A stretch of 64,000 nt of DNA from Plumapathes pennacea (taxonomy: Eukaryota; Cnidaria; Anthozoa; Antipatharia; Myriopathidae). The stretch spans positions 1,741,501 through 1,805,500 of the forward strand of contig OZ038467.1 in NCBI GenBank assembly GCA_964036295.1, in the 5' to 3' direction. How positions within the stretch are numbered: the stretch's first letter is position 1; every line of letters begins with the position of its first letter. The notes under the pieces were generated by a model. The model saw only the letters and a list, made by a program, of their open reading frames with translations, did not search any database and was not told where the DNA came from. Made by a program: the position numbers and the translations under genes. This document shows positions 1 to 11,578 of this stretch, piece by piece.

Positions 1-405
1 GTAAGTTGTACCACGGACTGACAATTTTATTGTTTTTCTTTTTTTTTTTTTTCTTTTTGTTTTTTTTTACAACCTTTTGGTAAAACAGTCTTCTGTCCGT
101 ACGTTTCTCGTTTGTTTGTGTACCAGGCCTCGATATTACGGGACACGGGCGGTAGCATAGGCGCGGTTGATAACAGATATTTGTCATTTACAGTCTGCGC
201 AGATCAACATCAGCTTTTATTGAGGATTGGTATTCGTTCCATCTAGTCTTTTGTGGGTTGTCCTCGTTTCTTTTGGCAGGGAAAGAAGGGTCCCCTATTA
301 GGTTATGAAGTGCGTCTACAACTGACATATATTGCCCTCTTCTCCTTCACTTTGTTTGAACCTTTCAGTTTGTTCTTGGTCTTGATTTGATTTGTTTTGT
401 TTTAG

Positions 406-1264
406 CTGAAAGAAGAGCGGGAAAAGAAAGAGGAAAAACAAAGACAAGAGGTCAGGATTCTTGTTTCCTCGTCTCGTATCTCTGTCTTGTGTGTTTTCAT
501 TTCTCTGTTTCTTCCCTTGTCTGTGTCTCGTCACTGCTTCTCGTCTTCCTCCGCCCCCACCCCCACCCCCCCCCCCCCCGTCCCCCTCCCCCTCTGCTTT
601 TCTCCGTCGGTTTTAACAATCCGCACCGTTAACTGTGAACACGTGCGAAACAAACACAGACACAAGTGCAAACACTCTCAAATGCACGCGTGGATTCGCG
701 CACGTTCACAAACGTACACGCGCCCCTTTCCTACTCGCGCGACTTAGTGTAGAAACTCGTGCTGTATGAAGCTAATCTTACCCCACCCCCACCCCCAGGA
801 AGAGGAGGCAAAACGAAAAGCTGCTGTGAAGGCTGCAGAGGCGGCACCTAAAGTTTACCGAGCGGGGGTGGGAAAGTACATTTCTTCATCACTGTCAAGG
901 TGAGCACAGCTTTACTTGAGTTTTGCGTTTTGTAGAGATAAGGAGATCGATCTGGCGGTGCATGGATAAACTCGAAAATCAAGCGAAAAGTGGCGATTGT
1001 ATTATTGATTAGCAACTGGTTATAATATTGCTTTGGATTTGGTCAATGGAACATCTCCATCCAAAATGCACTTGATACAAAGAGATGTAACGATTCCGTT
1101 CATTGACCATATCTGTAATAACTTTAATGCTCAACTGTTCGGATAGCTCAAGATCCATATTTTTACTATCCGTTAGGAGTGCCGAGTCCGAGGACGTTCC
1201 GACTCAACCCGCGAAAAAGAAACTGAAAGCATCCAAAGGGTTTGGAGATTTTAGTTCCTGGTGA
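406..1264 (+). CDS. PPIL2: PPIL2 (RING/U-box cyclophilin), 3' end only: last three coding exons
   Basis: Three exons, 406-450, 799-899 and 1177-1264 (TGA 1262-1264), splice in one frame. They give a charged Lys/Glu helix, then the segment VYRAGVGKYISSS, and the terminus KGFGDFSSW. Human PPIL2 (Cyp60), as I recall it, ends with a GVGKYINP segment and the same GFGDFSSW, so the identification rests on a distinctive C-terminus. PPIL2 is a nuclear protein with a U-box/RING-like E3 module and a cyclophilin-like domain, linked to spliceosomes and ubiquitination. Both domains lie upstream of this window. The first base of the window is a consensus donor (GTAAGT), so the preceding exon ends just outside. 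The donor at 451 (GTCAGG) is weak but keeps the frame. A poly(A) signal follows at 1669. Confidence 0.87.
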
Positions 1265-1668
1265 ACTTCAGAGAAGACGAGACTTGGATCGTGCTTGTGT
1301 TTATCGGGCAAACGAGTGTCGCCAGTCCAGTGGTAATTACTCCCAAGTGGTGGTCACGCAGCAGGTATACGACGAACACAGATTGACTCGCTTCACATAA
1401 AAAAGGGTACGTTTAAATCTTGTCGAGCACCGCGGAGGTGCGCGTTCTTTGACATGGGAAACGTACCTCCGCAGTACGATCTTGGCGAGTATAATTTACG
1501 TAATCGAGTGCACAGAAACTGGTTTTAAATCGCCAAAGGATAGTTTTATTCAACCTGGAAAGTTCAACTCACCGACTGACTCTTTACCTTATCTGAAATG
1601 GCATTTATTTTTGTAATTTTTAGTTTAATTTGTACAAAGAAACGCGGTGAAAATATTAAACGAATTAC

Positions 1669-1674
1669 AAATAA
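1669..1674 (+). promoter_or_regulatory. Poly(A) signal AATAAA, PPIL2
   Basis: Canonical hexamer about 400 bases after the PPIL2 stop codon, inside an AT-rich stretch. It is the first good candidate for the end of that transcript. Confidence 0.5.
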
Positions 1675-1770
1675 AACACTTTGCTTCTAATGCATAAATT
1701 GAAAATATTCTGTAAGTGCCCGACTGCAAATGAAATACATCTTTGTCACGTAACATACGGGACTTAGTAT

Positions 1771-1837
1771 GTATTCTCATGCCCAGGCTCTTTTCCTCAC
1801 TCCGCCCGTTCGGAAAAAAGAGCCTGGGAATGATGTG
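1771..1837. repeat. Short hairpin repeat (CCCAGGCTCTTTT arms)
   Basis: The arms CATGCCCAGGCTCTTTT and AAAAGAGCCTGGGAATG are near-perfect reverse complements around a short GC-rich loop. A diverged copy lies at 37985-38055 in a CCDC74 intron, so this is a dispersed family rather than a terminator of one gene. It could be a tiny fold-back MITE. Confidence 0.6.
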
Positions 1838-2067
1838 CGTGACCACTGAAAAGAAACAATCAACGTGATTGGCGGGTGTCTCCTGGCAACAATATTGCGT
1901 GATTCTTTGATCTAAAGCGACCCGGAGGATATCGTGGGATGAGCATGATTACGGCGGACAGTTTATGCAAACATTGCGTGTTGAGTGGGAACATTTAAAA
2001 GCCGCCACGTTTTGTCGTGCTTCTGAAAGACCACAAGATCTGTTGGAAGAAACTGCCGCCCGATGAC

Positions 2068-3787
2068 ATGGCGAAAGACTCCAAGGTATCTGTTCTTTTG
2101 TTGTCGTTCAGTGTGCTGTCGTCAAACTCTTGAAAGTGATTAAGGCCATCATCGCCAATCGATGTTTTTCATGTAATATTTTTGACGTAAACTTTCACTT
2201 CAACTTCGCGAGGGCTGTTGACACGTCGTGTCTACGTAGAATTCGTGAATCCGTACTTTTTGTTTTTGCTGTGACTTCGGCCAACAAAATCCTACATAAC
2301 TTCATATCGCCAATCTAAAACTTATCGAAGAAAGCCTATTTTCAGGCCTTACTTAAAATAGGTAATGGTCTAATTGGAAATTTATTTGGTTTATCCGAAG
2401 TATGTGAAGGACACCGATTTTCTGTCATTTTAAACTTTAGCATCGCTGATATCCGTTTTAAATAACTATTTTTTGTATACTTTGTTAATTTTTGTTGTGT
2501 TCGCCTGTCTTTTTCTCTGTTTTCGTGTTGACCGATAATTTGCATACTGGCAAAAAGAACGAACAATGATTGAAAGAGTTTCTTTCTCCGGTGGAAAACT
2601 ATTTATTGTTTTGGTTCATAAGACCGAATCTGTGGTTACACCAAAGAAGGCACAAAGACATCAGAAATGCAAAAACAAGAACTGTTTTAAAAAACTTTAG
2701 CACGAACATGTTCGTGCGCCTTAATTCGACTGGTTTCGTGTGTGATTATGTATTCAGAGAAACTTTAAATCTCTGCCAGTTCATGCGGCTCACGCAACGA
2801 ATGTTCCAAGGAATTCGTTCCGTGGTTCTGGGACGAGGGGCGTGAACAATTACCGAAAATATATTTCTCATAACATACATACCTAACCATTTCAAATTTC
2901 CTCAGCTCCCCTCGATTATCAGTCTGAATGTTGGAGGTCATTATTTCACCACTCGTCTCTCCACACTCATCAAAGATGACTCCTCCATGCTTGCCGCCAT
3001 GTTTAGTGGAAGGTTTGATCTCGAAGTCGACCACCGAGGAAATTACTTCATCGACCGTGACGGCACTTACTTCGGCCACGTGCTCAACTACTTGCGTGAC
3101 GCGTCACACCTTCCACCTCCCTCGGTGGCGTTACAAGTATACCGCGAAGCGCAGTATTTTCAAGTCTCGAGTCTCGTAGATCAACTGGAATACTACCCCA
3201 CGGTAATGCCACACGCAAAAATCGAGGAGCAAAAGTCTTCCATGCTAAGCAAATACCAACTATGGAAACAGACTATTCTAGAGTTCGCTCGGAAGAAATT
3301 CGGCGACGTGATAAAGTTCTCGTTGGGCCAGGAAAGCTTGATCACAGTAATGAGGTACATATCTAAGGCGGACTACGCGATTGCCATTAGTCATTGTAAA
3401 ACATTCAACATCGGAACCGACGACAAGGATCTTTTGAAGCACAGCTTTTTCTGCGCTGAAGAAGGCGGGCGAAGGCTTAGTTATTACATTGGCCCTCAGA
3501 TTCCAGCCGTGGATTTCATAATTCCTGAAGAAGACATCTCCGATTGTCGCCTCTTCACGTCGCTGCTCGAAAAAGATCTGCAAGCCGACGGGTTCTGTGC
3601 CAGCGGTCGCACTTCCTACACGTGGAAATGCTCGCGCTGCGACACGACAGGTTTTCTGCATCAGATGGTTTTCCGCTGGGATATGCCGCGGGCTCCACTA
3701 ACGGACGTCTTGCAAAGTTTAACTTGTGAAGCGGTGTGGCAGTCGTCAGACTATACGCCGACACAGTCAAAATCTAGTTTCCTGTAG
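2068..3787 (+). CDS. BTB/T1-domain protein of the KCTD family (KCTD7/KCTD14-like)
   Basis: Two exons, 2068-2085 and 2906-3787, encode 299 aa. Exon 1 supplies only MAKDSK, and the frame continues across a GT-AG intron into the BTB/T1 domain (about residues 7-105). That domain carries the KCTD signatures SLNVGG, FTTRLSTL, MLAAMFSGR, FIDRDG and VLNYLRD, then the YREAQYF helix. Residues from about 110 form the variable C-terminal region with several Cys residues (CSRCDTTGF). KCTD proteins assemble through the BTB domain and often act as cullin-3 adaptors. KCTD7/14 are the closest by memory, but the exact subfamily is not secure. The tiny first exon is inferred from frame, its splice donor (GTATCT) and the need for sequence before SLNVGG. 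A start at the internal Met (2987) would cut into the BTB fold. Poly(A) signal at 4275. Confidence 0.85.
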
Positions 3788-4274
3788 TGTTAGTTTTCCG
3801 TTGTGTCAGAGTGAAATCCCTTCCCGTAAAAAACCGCGGAAAAAAACTCATGGCAAACAGCGCGCGCATGCTAAAACTGTGTAAGCTATTTACGAAAAAG
3901 ATGCAACGAAATGCTGCTGTGTATTCGCAACACCTTTTGATGCACTGTTTCTGTACGTCGACGAAGACTAGAATTAATTTAGTTCTTGCAGCGAGTGCTT
4001 TCGGTATAACAAGTGTTTTACTGACAGGACTTGCGCCTTCAAACTCGCAGTATATTTATAGAGAACGCGGGATAGGTTCTTGTTGGGAAGCAATATATGC
4101 AAACGGTTATGCTTTGAGCCAAGCGGAATTAATAAACCTTCTATTCAAATCACTATCAGATCAATTTCCTTTTAGCTATCATATTCTGCCAGCACAGCAC
4201 ACAGCATGAAGCTGAGAACAAGACAAGGTTACCGGAAGCGACCTGCAGTAATTTACAAAACACTTGCTTACGTG

Positions 4275-4280
4275 AATAAA
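4275..4280 (+). promoter_or_regulatory. Poly(A) signal AATAAA, KCTD gene
   Basis: Canonical hexamer about 490 bases after the KCTD stop, followed by a T-rich stretch. The region between (3788-4274) contains an open frame of about 140 codons, but it looks like 3' UTR. Confidence 0.55.
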
Positions 4281-4869
4281 AATGAATAATCGTCTTGCTC
4301 ATGCTTTCTTAGTTGTCTTCGTTATACTGACCTCGACAGAGGAGAACACCTTTCGTCGCCCGATGAATTAATACAGAAATTAGTTGCCAACGTCAAAGGC
4401 GCTGAACACAGCATGTTTTCGTTATTTGAATTCAAAACATTTGACGTTACCCCCTGGGCGTCTTTGACAGTAGATAATGCATTGAGCATGCTTATTACTG
4501 TCACCTTGAGCTCTTTGATTAACATTTCGCAACTTTTCTGTTTCCTATTAGTGACGTCACAAACACGGGCAAGTCTGAGCTTGTCCAAAAGTAAAACCTT
4601 TACTCTGTAGGGAAGAGTAGGGAGGACATTTTAGAGTTAAGTTTTTTTCTGTAGCGTTGGTCACTAGAAACTTTAGAGTTTCTTTATTTTATTGAAAATG
4701 ACAACCTGGCAAGATATCTTCTGCAGTGTCTCCTAACTGCAAAGTCCTTTGGCATTCTGAACTATTTAAAGGGATACTTTTTACCTCTCCCCCCCAGAGG
4801 CAAAATTTGTTTCTCCCGGCAAATACAAACACTGGAAAACACGAAACGACGGTTGCTTTCGATATCATC
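4281..4869. other. Spacer and 5' region of the nuclease gene
   Basis: The spacer holds a full CRE palindrome TGACGTCA at 4552-4559. A pyrimidine tract ending in CAG at about 4796 could be a 3' splice site for a noncoding 5' exon. The reading frame of the nuclease is open upstream to an ATG at 4726, but the residues encoded there look unlike a conserved domain. Confidence 0.4.
4552..4559. promoter_or_regulatory. CRE palindrome TGACGTCA upstream of the nuclease gene
   Basis: A perfect 8-bp CREB/ATF-type site about 310 bases before the nuclease start codon. A site this short is expected by chance about once per 65 kb. The window has at least four (also 14725, 20939 and 34804), so it is suggestive only. 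Confidence 0.35.
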
Positions 4870-5937
4870 ATGGAGGAAGACGGACTTATAATTTGGGCTA
4901 GCGAAGTAGCAAGTGCCATCGGAAGACACAAGTATAAGCCGAGGGGACAAACATTTCGGCAAGTCTGGCTGCGATCGGACAAGCAATCCTTTTGCTTGGC
5001 GTATTCCCTGATGTACAAGAAAGAAATAATCGCTATCGTCGCGGCATCAAACGCAGCTGAACAACTTCAACCGCTACCCGATGTGGAATCAGATGACAAC
5101 AAAGCACAATTCGTTGACCTGATGAAGAACATAATCCTGAATAAGTCACTCAGGGAAGTCTTTTTTGAAGTAATGAACTTTATCAAAGGAAGGCTTTTCG
5201 AAAACGAGCGTGAAAAGCAAATTCTCGGCGCTTCAAAAGATCTACAACAGCAGGTGGCATTGGAAACGAAAGCGCTGTGCCAAGACGAACACAAAACCGT
5301 AGCGAAAGCGGTGAAAGAACTGTGTGAAAGAGCTGGCGAAGGCAACAAAGAAGTCATAGCTGCCGTGGAGTCGAAGTTGACAAAAGACCGCGGTACGCGT
5401 TTAGAAGGCAGAGCAATTCAAGATTTTGGAAGGGCCAAAGGCATCGGGATGGAATTCCCCGAAGCGGAAGAAACACATTGCAAATGCATGGAGTACAATG
5501 GCCTGACATGGAGAATACGTGGCAGGGTTGATGCAGAAATGGATGACTGCATCGTGGAAGTAAAGAATCGCAAAAATCGTTTCATATATCCGATCCCAGA
5601 TTACGACTATCTCCAGTTGCAGACCTATCTCTTCATTCGCGGAAAACCGCGAGGAGTACTCCTTGAGCGCCTGAGAGGAACAAATAAAGAAACGGCGTTC
5701 AAGTTTGACGAACTTTTGTGGAAGGAAGAAATCACTCCCGAACTAGCAATGTTCGTGTCCGAAGTCTGCAGTTGCATTAATGATTATAAACAAGATTTGT
5801 ACGGCATCGAGACATCGCCGTGTTCTCCGATTCCGAAAAGAAGGCGGGAAGATATTAATGCTGACTCAGCAAAAGAGGGAGGCGCTAGTTGTCTCCCTGA
5901 CGGCGAAGCAGAGAAGGAAAACATGGAAACAAAGTAA
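4870..5937 (+). CDS. Predicted PD-(D/E)XK (lambda-exonuclease/YqaJ-like) nuclease, single exon
   Basis: An uninterrupted frame encodes 355 aa from the ATG at 4870, which directly precedes a conserved-looking start (MEEDGLIIWASEVASAIG). An upstream in-frame ATG at 4726 would add 48 nondescript residues. The N-terminal part has the ASEVASAIGRHKY pattern I associate with phage and large-DNA-virus proteins of this fold. Residues about 120-175 are charged and probably helical. The nuclease core is then visible: a Glu in RLEGRAI (E179), RGRVDAE (D221), VEVK (E230, K232) and LQLQTYLF (Q249, Q251), which is the E...D...ExK...Q arrangement of the PD-(D/E)XK superfamily. The C-terminus has a basic cluster (PKRRRE) that could be a nuclear signal. 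Every neighbouring gene has introns; this one has none. It could be a domesticated viral, phage or transposon nuclease. The fold is likely; the biological role is unknown. Confidence 0.72.
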   Translation: MEEDGLIIWASEVASAIGRHKYKPRGQTFRQVWLRSDKQSFCLAYSLMYKKEIIAIVAASNAAEQLQPLPDVESDDNKAQFVDLMKNIILNKSLREVFFEVMNFIKGRLFENEREKQILGASKDLQQQVALETKALCQDEHKTVAKAVKELCERAGEGNKEVIAAVESKLTKDRGTRLEGRAIQDFGRAKGIGMEFPEAEETHCKCMEYNGLTWRIRGRVDAEMDDCIVEVKNRKNRFIYPIPDYDYLQLQTYLFIRGKPRGVLLERLRGTNKETAFKFDELLWKEEITPELAMFVSEVCSCINDYKQDLYGIETSPCSPIPKRRREDINADSAKEGGASCLPDGEAEKENMETK

Positions 5938-6959
5938 ATATGGACTTAACTGCAGAATGCCTTGCCGTGTCCAACTATTTTAATAGTTTTAAAATATAAA
6001 TATTATGTAATTTTAGATAAGTTAGCAGTTATGCTATAAAATTTCAACTCCAAAATGATGGAAAGATTTTTAAAGTTTTAATCAAATGTAATTAAGTTAT
6101 AGAGACAATATATATCCAAAGATGGCATGAAAAATATCCACATAGGAGTATCTAAATTTTATGTGAAAGCTTTCATTAGAAAAGTGACTTGCAGAGCAAG
6201 AGTGGTTCTTTGTTTGTGGCAAATAATGTACCAATTTTGACATGTGCTGGATATAGTTAAATTTTTAAAGTTTATAAATGATATAGCTCGAGATGTTGCA
6301 GTAGTACGTACTGTATACGGTATCTATCATTGCGAGGAAAGGGAGGTCTTTGGATTAGTGTTAATAGAAGAAAAACGATTCTATGTGAGGTTCAAACTTT
6401 GATATCATAGCAAGTGTTTGTATTATTATGTTAGACAAGACAATAAATTTATATATTTGTACTGCAAGTAGAAATTAAATAAATTCTTACGATAGTTACA
6501 TGCATATTTCATGGATAATATACTGTATCATAATCATATTATGTAATACACTGTGTCAAAATCATACAACAGCTATTATTACCATCAGGACTGTTCGTCA
6601 TGGTCAGAAACATTGATCTGAGCAGTCACAACTTGCAATAAAGCAACAGATCTCCTAAATCATAATTAGGTTAAAAAAGAAAATGTATGAGTGATAGGAC
6701 AATTAACTTCATCAGCTGTCATTCAAGAAGTACAAAGCATGTCAAATTCTTTTTGCTTTATGATAAATCATGATGAGAGAATTGAACAAGAAAATTGAAG
6801 TTGATCACCTTCAGAAGTGGTTGACTCAACTGTTGTAATAATATTAGTAAACCTAATCAGGTGTCCACTTTGAAGTGTGTACTAACCGATCCCTAAATCT
6901 GAATCCTTGGATTTAGTCTTGAACTGTCCAGTTCAGCTACTGCTTGAGAACCTCTCTGG
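5938..6959. other. Convergent intergenic region between the nuclease and GDPD1 genes
   Basis: AT-rich DNA with no coding exon recognised. It holds the 3' UTR of the nuclease gene, with an AATAAA at 6442-6447, and the 3' UTR of GDPD1 on the other strand, for which I found no clear canonical hexamer. Confidence 0.5.
6442..6447 (+). promoter_or_regulatory. Poly(A) signal AATAAA, nuclease gene
   Basis: The hexamer lies about 500 bases past the stop codon, in an AT-rich region. It suggests that the intronless gene is embedded in a normal eukaryotic transcription unit. Confidence 0.45.
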
Positions 6960-9947
6960 TCAGTTTGACTTTTGCCGCATCAACTTGGGGTGTTTATCAA
7001 GGTACTCTTTCAGTCTTGTTGGGTAGTCAGTCATAACTCCTGCAACCTTCAGCCGCTCATATGCAAGATCAAACTCTTCATTGGTATTAAGAACCCACAG
7101 ATAGGTCTGATAGAAAATAGAATATAGAAAGAAATAAGTTACCTTGTTTACAGTTGAAAATACTGCAGTTGTTCACAAAATGATAAAGATCTACATAGTT
7201 TTGGTTTTACCCAGCATTTATCAAACCAATCTAACAAGACATAATAAAGAAACTTACCTGGATACCCCTCTTGTCCAGGTGTTTGAATAAAACTGGGCTA
7301 ACCAGGAACCTGAAATAAAAATGTGAACATTTATACCTTAGTGTGCACACAAAAAAGTGTTGAAAGAAATCATGTTTGCATTTATAAACTCACTCCATTT
7401 CATGCGGAACTTACCAGTCAACTATACGACATACAACACGCATCCAGGTTGGCACTTCAAATCGTCTGAGGAGGAAGACAAGTATACACTCATTCGTCAG
7501 AATAAATAATAATAATAAGTATTTGGAGCATCATACAAAGACCCGATGCTCTTACAGAAAGCCTAACGAGTAAAGATAGACAACAATATATTGAAAAGTG
7601 TTCCCTGGTGTGAATAGGTTTGTCCAAATAATGAAGTATTTAAAACTTATACAGTGAGGGGTACCTTAGCATCGTTGCTGGCAACATTATCTCCAAAAAA
7701 GACTCTTTCAGAGGCACAAATGGTAGCAATCCAGTGTAGAACAAGGCCATCAAAACACCACAGCGCTTCATTGAAAACATCACTGGTATTTCTGGGTCCT
7801 GATTGGCAAGATATGCACTGAGCTTATAATAATTCATATGCCATTAATTACAAATTATAAATACAGCATTTATATTATGTTTAATATTACTTGCACACAA
7901 TAATATTAATTTTATTTGTAACTTATCAAGAAATAATATATTAATGCAAACAAAGTACTTTATTAATCAAAATAATATTGTATAAAAGTCTTGGCATTCC
8001 TCACCATTTTAAAACATTTATTTACTACAACACTGCTGAAGTTTCCCCAGACTAAAGATTCCTTTCTGTTGTACTGACATATTAGGTCATAAGTCTGAAA
8101 AGTGAAAGAGAGAAGAAAATGATAAAAGTGGGTGACAATATCAATATTAAATGCTGAAGAAGGCAGAGATGGAGAGAAGCGGAAAGGAATGAGTACAAAC
8201 AGAATGTCGCTCACTGAATAAGTAATATTTTGTAAATAACATATTTAAGCATTTTGACACACTGCGATTGTCAAGACAGAATTCAGATATCTGACCAGCT
8301 TGTGATGTAAGTACTATGTTTACATATCTTCATGTACACCCATATGCAGTCTTAAAATATGTACAGTAACAACAGGGTCTGCTAATTTTCATGCTGTTCC
8401 CATGTTTTTATCATTACTGCAGCCACTTACTTTGTCAATTAGTTCATCTGAGTCTTCTTTGATATCAAGATTGATTATACAGTCAGGAAAAGCTTCAAAT
8501 ACACTGCTCAATAGAGGAATTTGTCTGTCATTGTTTTTTACGTAACTGGTAGAGCCTGAAAAATAATTATATCAAGAAATAATATATATTTAAATGCAAG
8601 CAAACATGATTTTATTATCCTGTTGCTTTAGAACACACAGTAACCAAAACTCAACCCTTCAAAATAGAAAGAACAAAATTGGATTTGATGGGAACAAAAC
8701 AGTAGGACATGGGATATAATAACAATAATATTATTATTTAAAATTCAGTCTGTAAATACCTGGACAGAACTGCACTGGTATTCCTTTCTTTAATGGTGGT
8801 AGATCCTAAAAGGTAATATAACAATATCATTTTATAACGAACAGTGATCTAAAATACAATATAGAACATAATTTATATAATTTAACAAGAAATATTATTT
8901 ATATGATTTAATCAATATATATAATTTGTGGACAAAACCATAATACCTCATAATTCAAGTCAGAAATCCTGAAGTCCATTCCAGTGACACGACGAAGGTC
9001 ATTGTCATGACTAACAACCACCTAAAATGAAAAACCCATAATACTGGATAAACAACAGAAATGTAACCCCCAAAAATTATCAGGCGGGCGATTTTGGTCA
9101 GGGGCTGGGGCCCACTATGTAAAATGAAGTGACCCTGTGGTGTGGGGTGGGGTAAGGTGTGGGGCTGACAAATGAACTATGTCTGCTTCAGAGCTGCGAG
9201 GAACTTATGACTATGGGATTGTGGCCCAACCTGTTTATCAGCAGTTAGCTGCACATCAAGCTCCAGCATTTGAGTCCCAACAGAAATGGCACTAAAAAAA
9301 TATATTTTTGATAGTTACACGATGACAACCGAAGCGATCACAATGCTGCTGACACTCAAAACAATAATATTGTGTGCTTATTCAGACCATTACACAACTT
9401 ACTGTTGGAAGGCAGTCAATGTGTTTTCCAGGTTTTCTGCTGCTCCTAATATGGACAGAGATCATTCCAATGCATAAAATTTGCATAAAATTCTAAAATA
9501 GTTATCACACATGCGAACCTTTCTAGTTGTGTGCCTGATAGTTTGTGTGCGGTCAGACCCGGGGGACCTGTGGAGGGGGCGGTGTTTGTGAACGTAACTC
9601 GTCTAGTCTTGGCAAGAAGAAAATTCCACCAGAACGCACGCCCCACAACTAAAGAAAGTTTCAGCAGTTTATATTACCGATTTGTGTTTTAGCAAAATTC
9701 TGCTCGAGTGAGAGGATGGATGACATTTAACAAGAACGATTTTAAGTATTACACGGTGTCTGCTGTGTCACGGCGTATTTCAAAGTTTCTACAGCAACTT
9801 ACCTCCACGATGGCTGATGTGCTGACAGCGGAACCTGGTTTCCTTTTTCCTATGCAGTAAATGTGGGAAATGCAGTAGAACTACCGAGCTGATGATATAA
9901 CCCCCGATAACGGGTAAAATCACAGCCAACATATCTGGAAACTCCAT
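6960..9947 (-). CDS. GDPD1: GDPD1-like glycerophosphodiester phosphodiesterase (lysophospholipase D), complete
   Basis: Eleven minus-strand exons: 9947-9803, 9445-9403, 9291-9231, 9021-8947, 8805-8760, 8555-8431, 8094-8005, 7798-7665, 7465-7415, 7309-7258 and 7106-6960. They sum to 969 nt (322 aa) with every junction in phase and GT-AG borders; human GDPD1 is about 314 aa. Residues about 7-27 form a membrane anchor. The GDPD catalytic core follows: HRGG (H46), ENLENT, LELDVQL (E73, D75) and VVSHD (H88). Next come FPDCIINLDIK, VWGNF, a second hydrophobic stretch (MALFYTGLLPFVPL) and GIQTYLWVLN...GVMTDYP at the C-terminal end of the barrel. Proteins of this type (GDE4/GDE7) hydrolyse lysophospholipids to lysophosphatidic acid at internal membranes. 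The catalytic residues are intact, so the enzyme is predicted active. Ortholog or paralog status against GDPD3 cannot be settled by eye. Confidence 0.93.
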
Positions 9948-11578
9948 CAAACAACTCGACTAGCGATTAGTCCACCAGCTTTGCATCCACGCCTGATCTA
10001 AAAGTGAGAAGGCCTGGAGAACACGTTCACCATGTTGCCGTATCAAATCGATCGACAAGTGCATGGAACGAAACTAAAACAATTTTCAATGTCGGCAGTC
10101 AGTTGAAAACTGAAATCTATCTTTGCTCGTCCTACTCCAGAAAATCTGCACCTGAATCGTCAGTTTGTGCAATAACCGCTGACTCAAAAGCAAGGTGACC
10201 GCACGGCCGAAAAACCTATTCTTGTTTCTGTTCCTGATTGGCCTAGAATGCTGGCGAACTTGTTTCAACCGATCCGAAAGCGTAGCAAACGCAAAACCAA
10301 AGCAATCACACGATTATTTTCGACAGTCATGCAAAAGTTATTATTGATTTGTACTTTGACACTGTAAACTACATTCGAGATGCTCGAAATGAACTTCAAA
10401 AAGGGAAAAAGAAAGAAAGAAAAAAAAAAAAAAAAAAAAAAAGGAAAAAAATCCGATCACCGTATTTTACGGGGGTCCCGCTACTTATTATTATTTTAAT
10501 ATAGAACAGTTTGACAAAGTAAAGATTATCTGCAGGGTCTATAATCTGACACGTCATTCTTTGACTTTGTTCTACACTGCTCCGGTACAATGGAGTAGTA
10601 AATTAATCCCAGTTCAGAAAACAAAGAGCATGCCAACCAAGGAAACCTTGTTTGATATTAGAGTAGGGGATGTCATAGCCAGGGCTAGATATATATTCAT
10701 GATCTATGAGCATTATCATGTACAGTTTCTCATCTTTTCCCGTGCTACTTTCATAACCTTCACATGAACAGACAAGTCTTCAGCCGTCGAGCTAGCGCCG
10801 GGGTAAACTTAAGCATAAAGAAACAGCGCAGTCTAGGATTTATGAGGATATGCCAGTACGGTCTGGAATTTCGAGAACATTGGCAAGGATTGGAAAATCT
10901 GCTTACCTTTCGTATTCAGGGACACCTAAAATACACCAAAAATGATACAATACAAAATACAGAAATGTGCAAAGACTGCTGCCTGTCGAATGAACGTCCA
11001 AACATGGCCAGAAACTTGGGAATAGTGTCAAAATAAACATAAAAGACTTGATAAATGAACGACTGACCGATTTACAAAAATTTACAATACCTTTGTCTTA
11101 TTTTTCTCCAACCGTTGGCGAGATTAAGCCACTTCACCAGGTGAGCTATAGGTCGGGGCTACTGATAGGGATGAGCCATGATCAGTTTATCACTACTCAG
11201 ACATCATTCAGTACTCAGACATTAAACCGCCGACTCCTAAAAGGGCAATACAACAGACAGGGTTAAGAGCAATACGGGCAGTCTAATATATATACTCCAC
11301 TTAGTGAACAATCACCCTTTCTGCACTTCTGAACACCTGACGAATCTCAGTTGAAGCCATAGCACCACAATTTTCAATATCTTTCTAACCTATACGATTT
11401 TTATAGCTTCAAAATGGTGTAGTTTTGAGTCCACTTGTATTTGTTTTGAAGAATCCACAGTCATGAGTTTGCAACAAATTCGTGCTTCTATTTTCTATCC
11501 CTTTGCTTAAAGCGGGATGCAAAGCCAGATTTTGCATTCAGTAGTCTATTTATCATCAGTGTCATTCGGGAAGGAGCC

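Larger units (their letters stand above)
1265..2067. other. PPIL2 3' UTR and intergenic spacer before the KCTD gene
   Basis: No convincing coding exon is seen. The stretch holds the PPIL2 3' UTR, a poly(A) signal at 1669 and a short inverted repeat at 1771-1837. The last 200 bases before 2068 should hold the KCTD promoter and 5' UTR, but I see no clear TATA box. Confidence 0.5.

Noticed and set aside
3787-4209. 140-codon frame directly after the KCTD stop
   Set aside because: It lies within the 3' UTR before the AATAAA at 4275, has no recognisable domain, and overlaps the stop region. Probably chance.
10561-11266. Three adjacent short frames upstream of TTC28
   Set aside because: No domains, no consistent splice sites, ordinary AT-rich composition; likely random.
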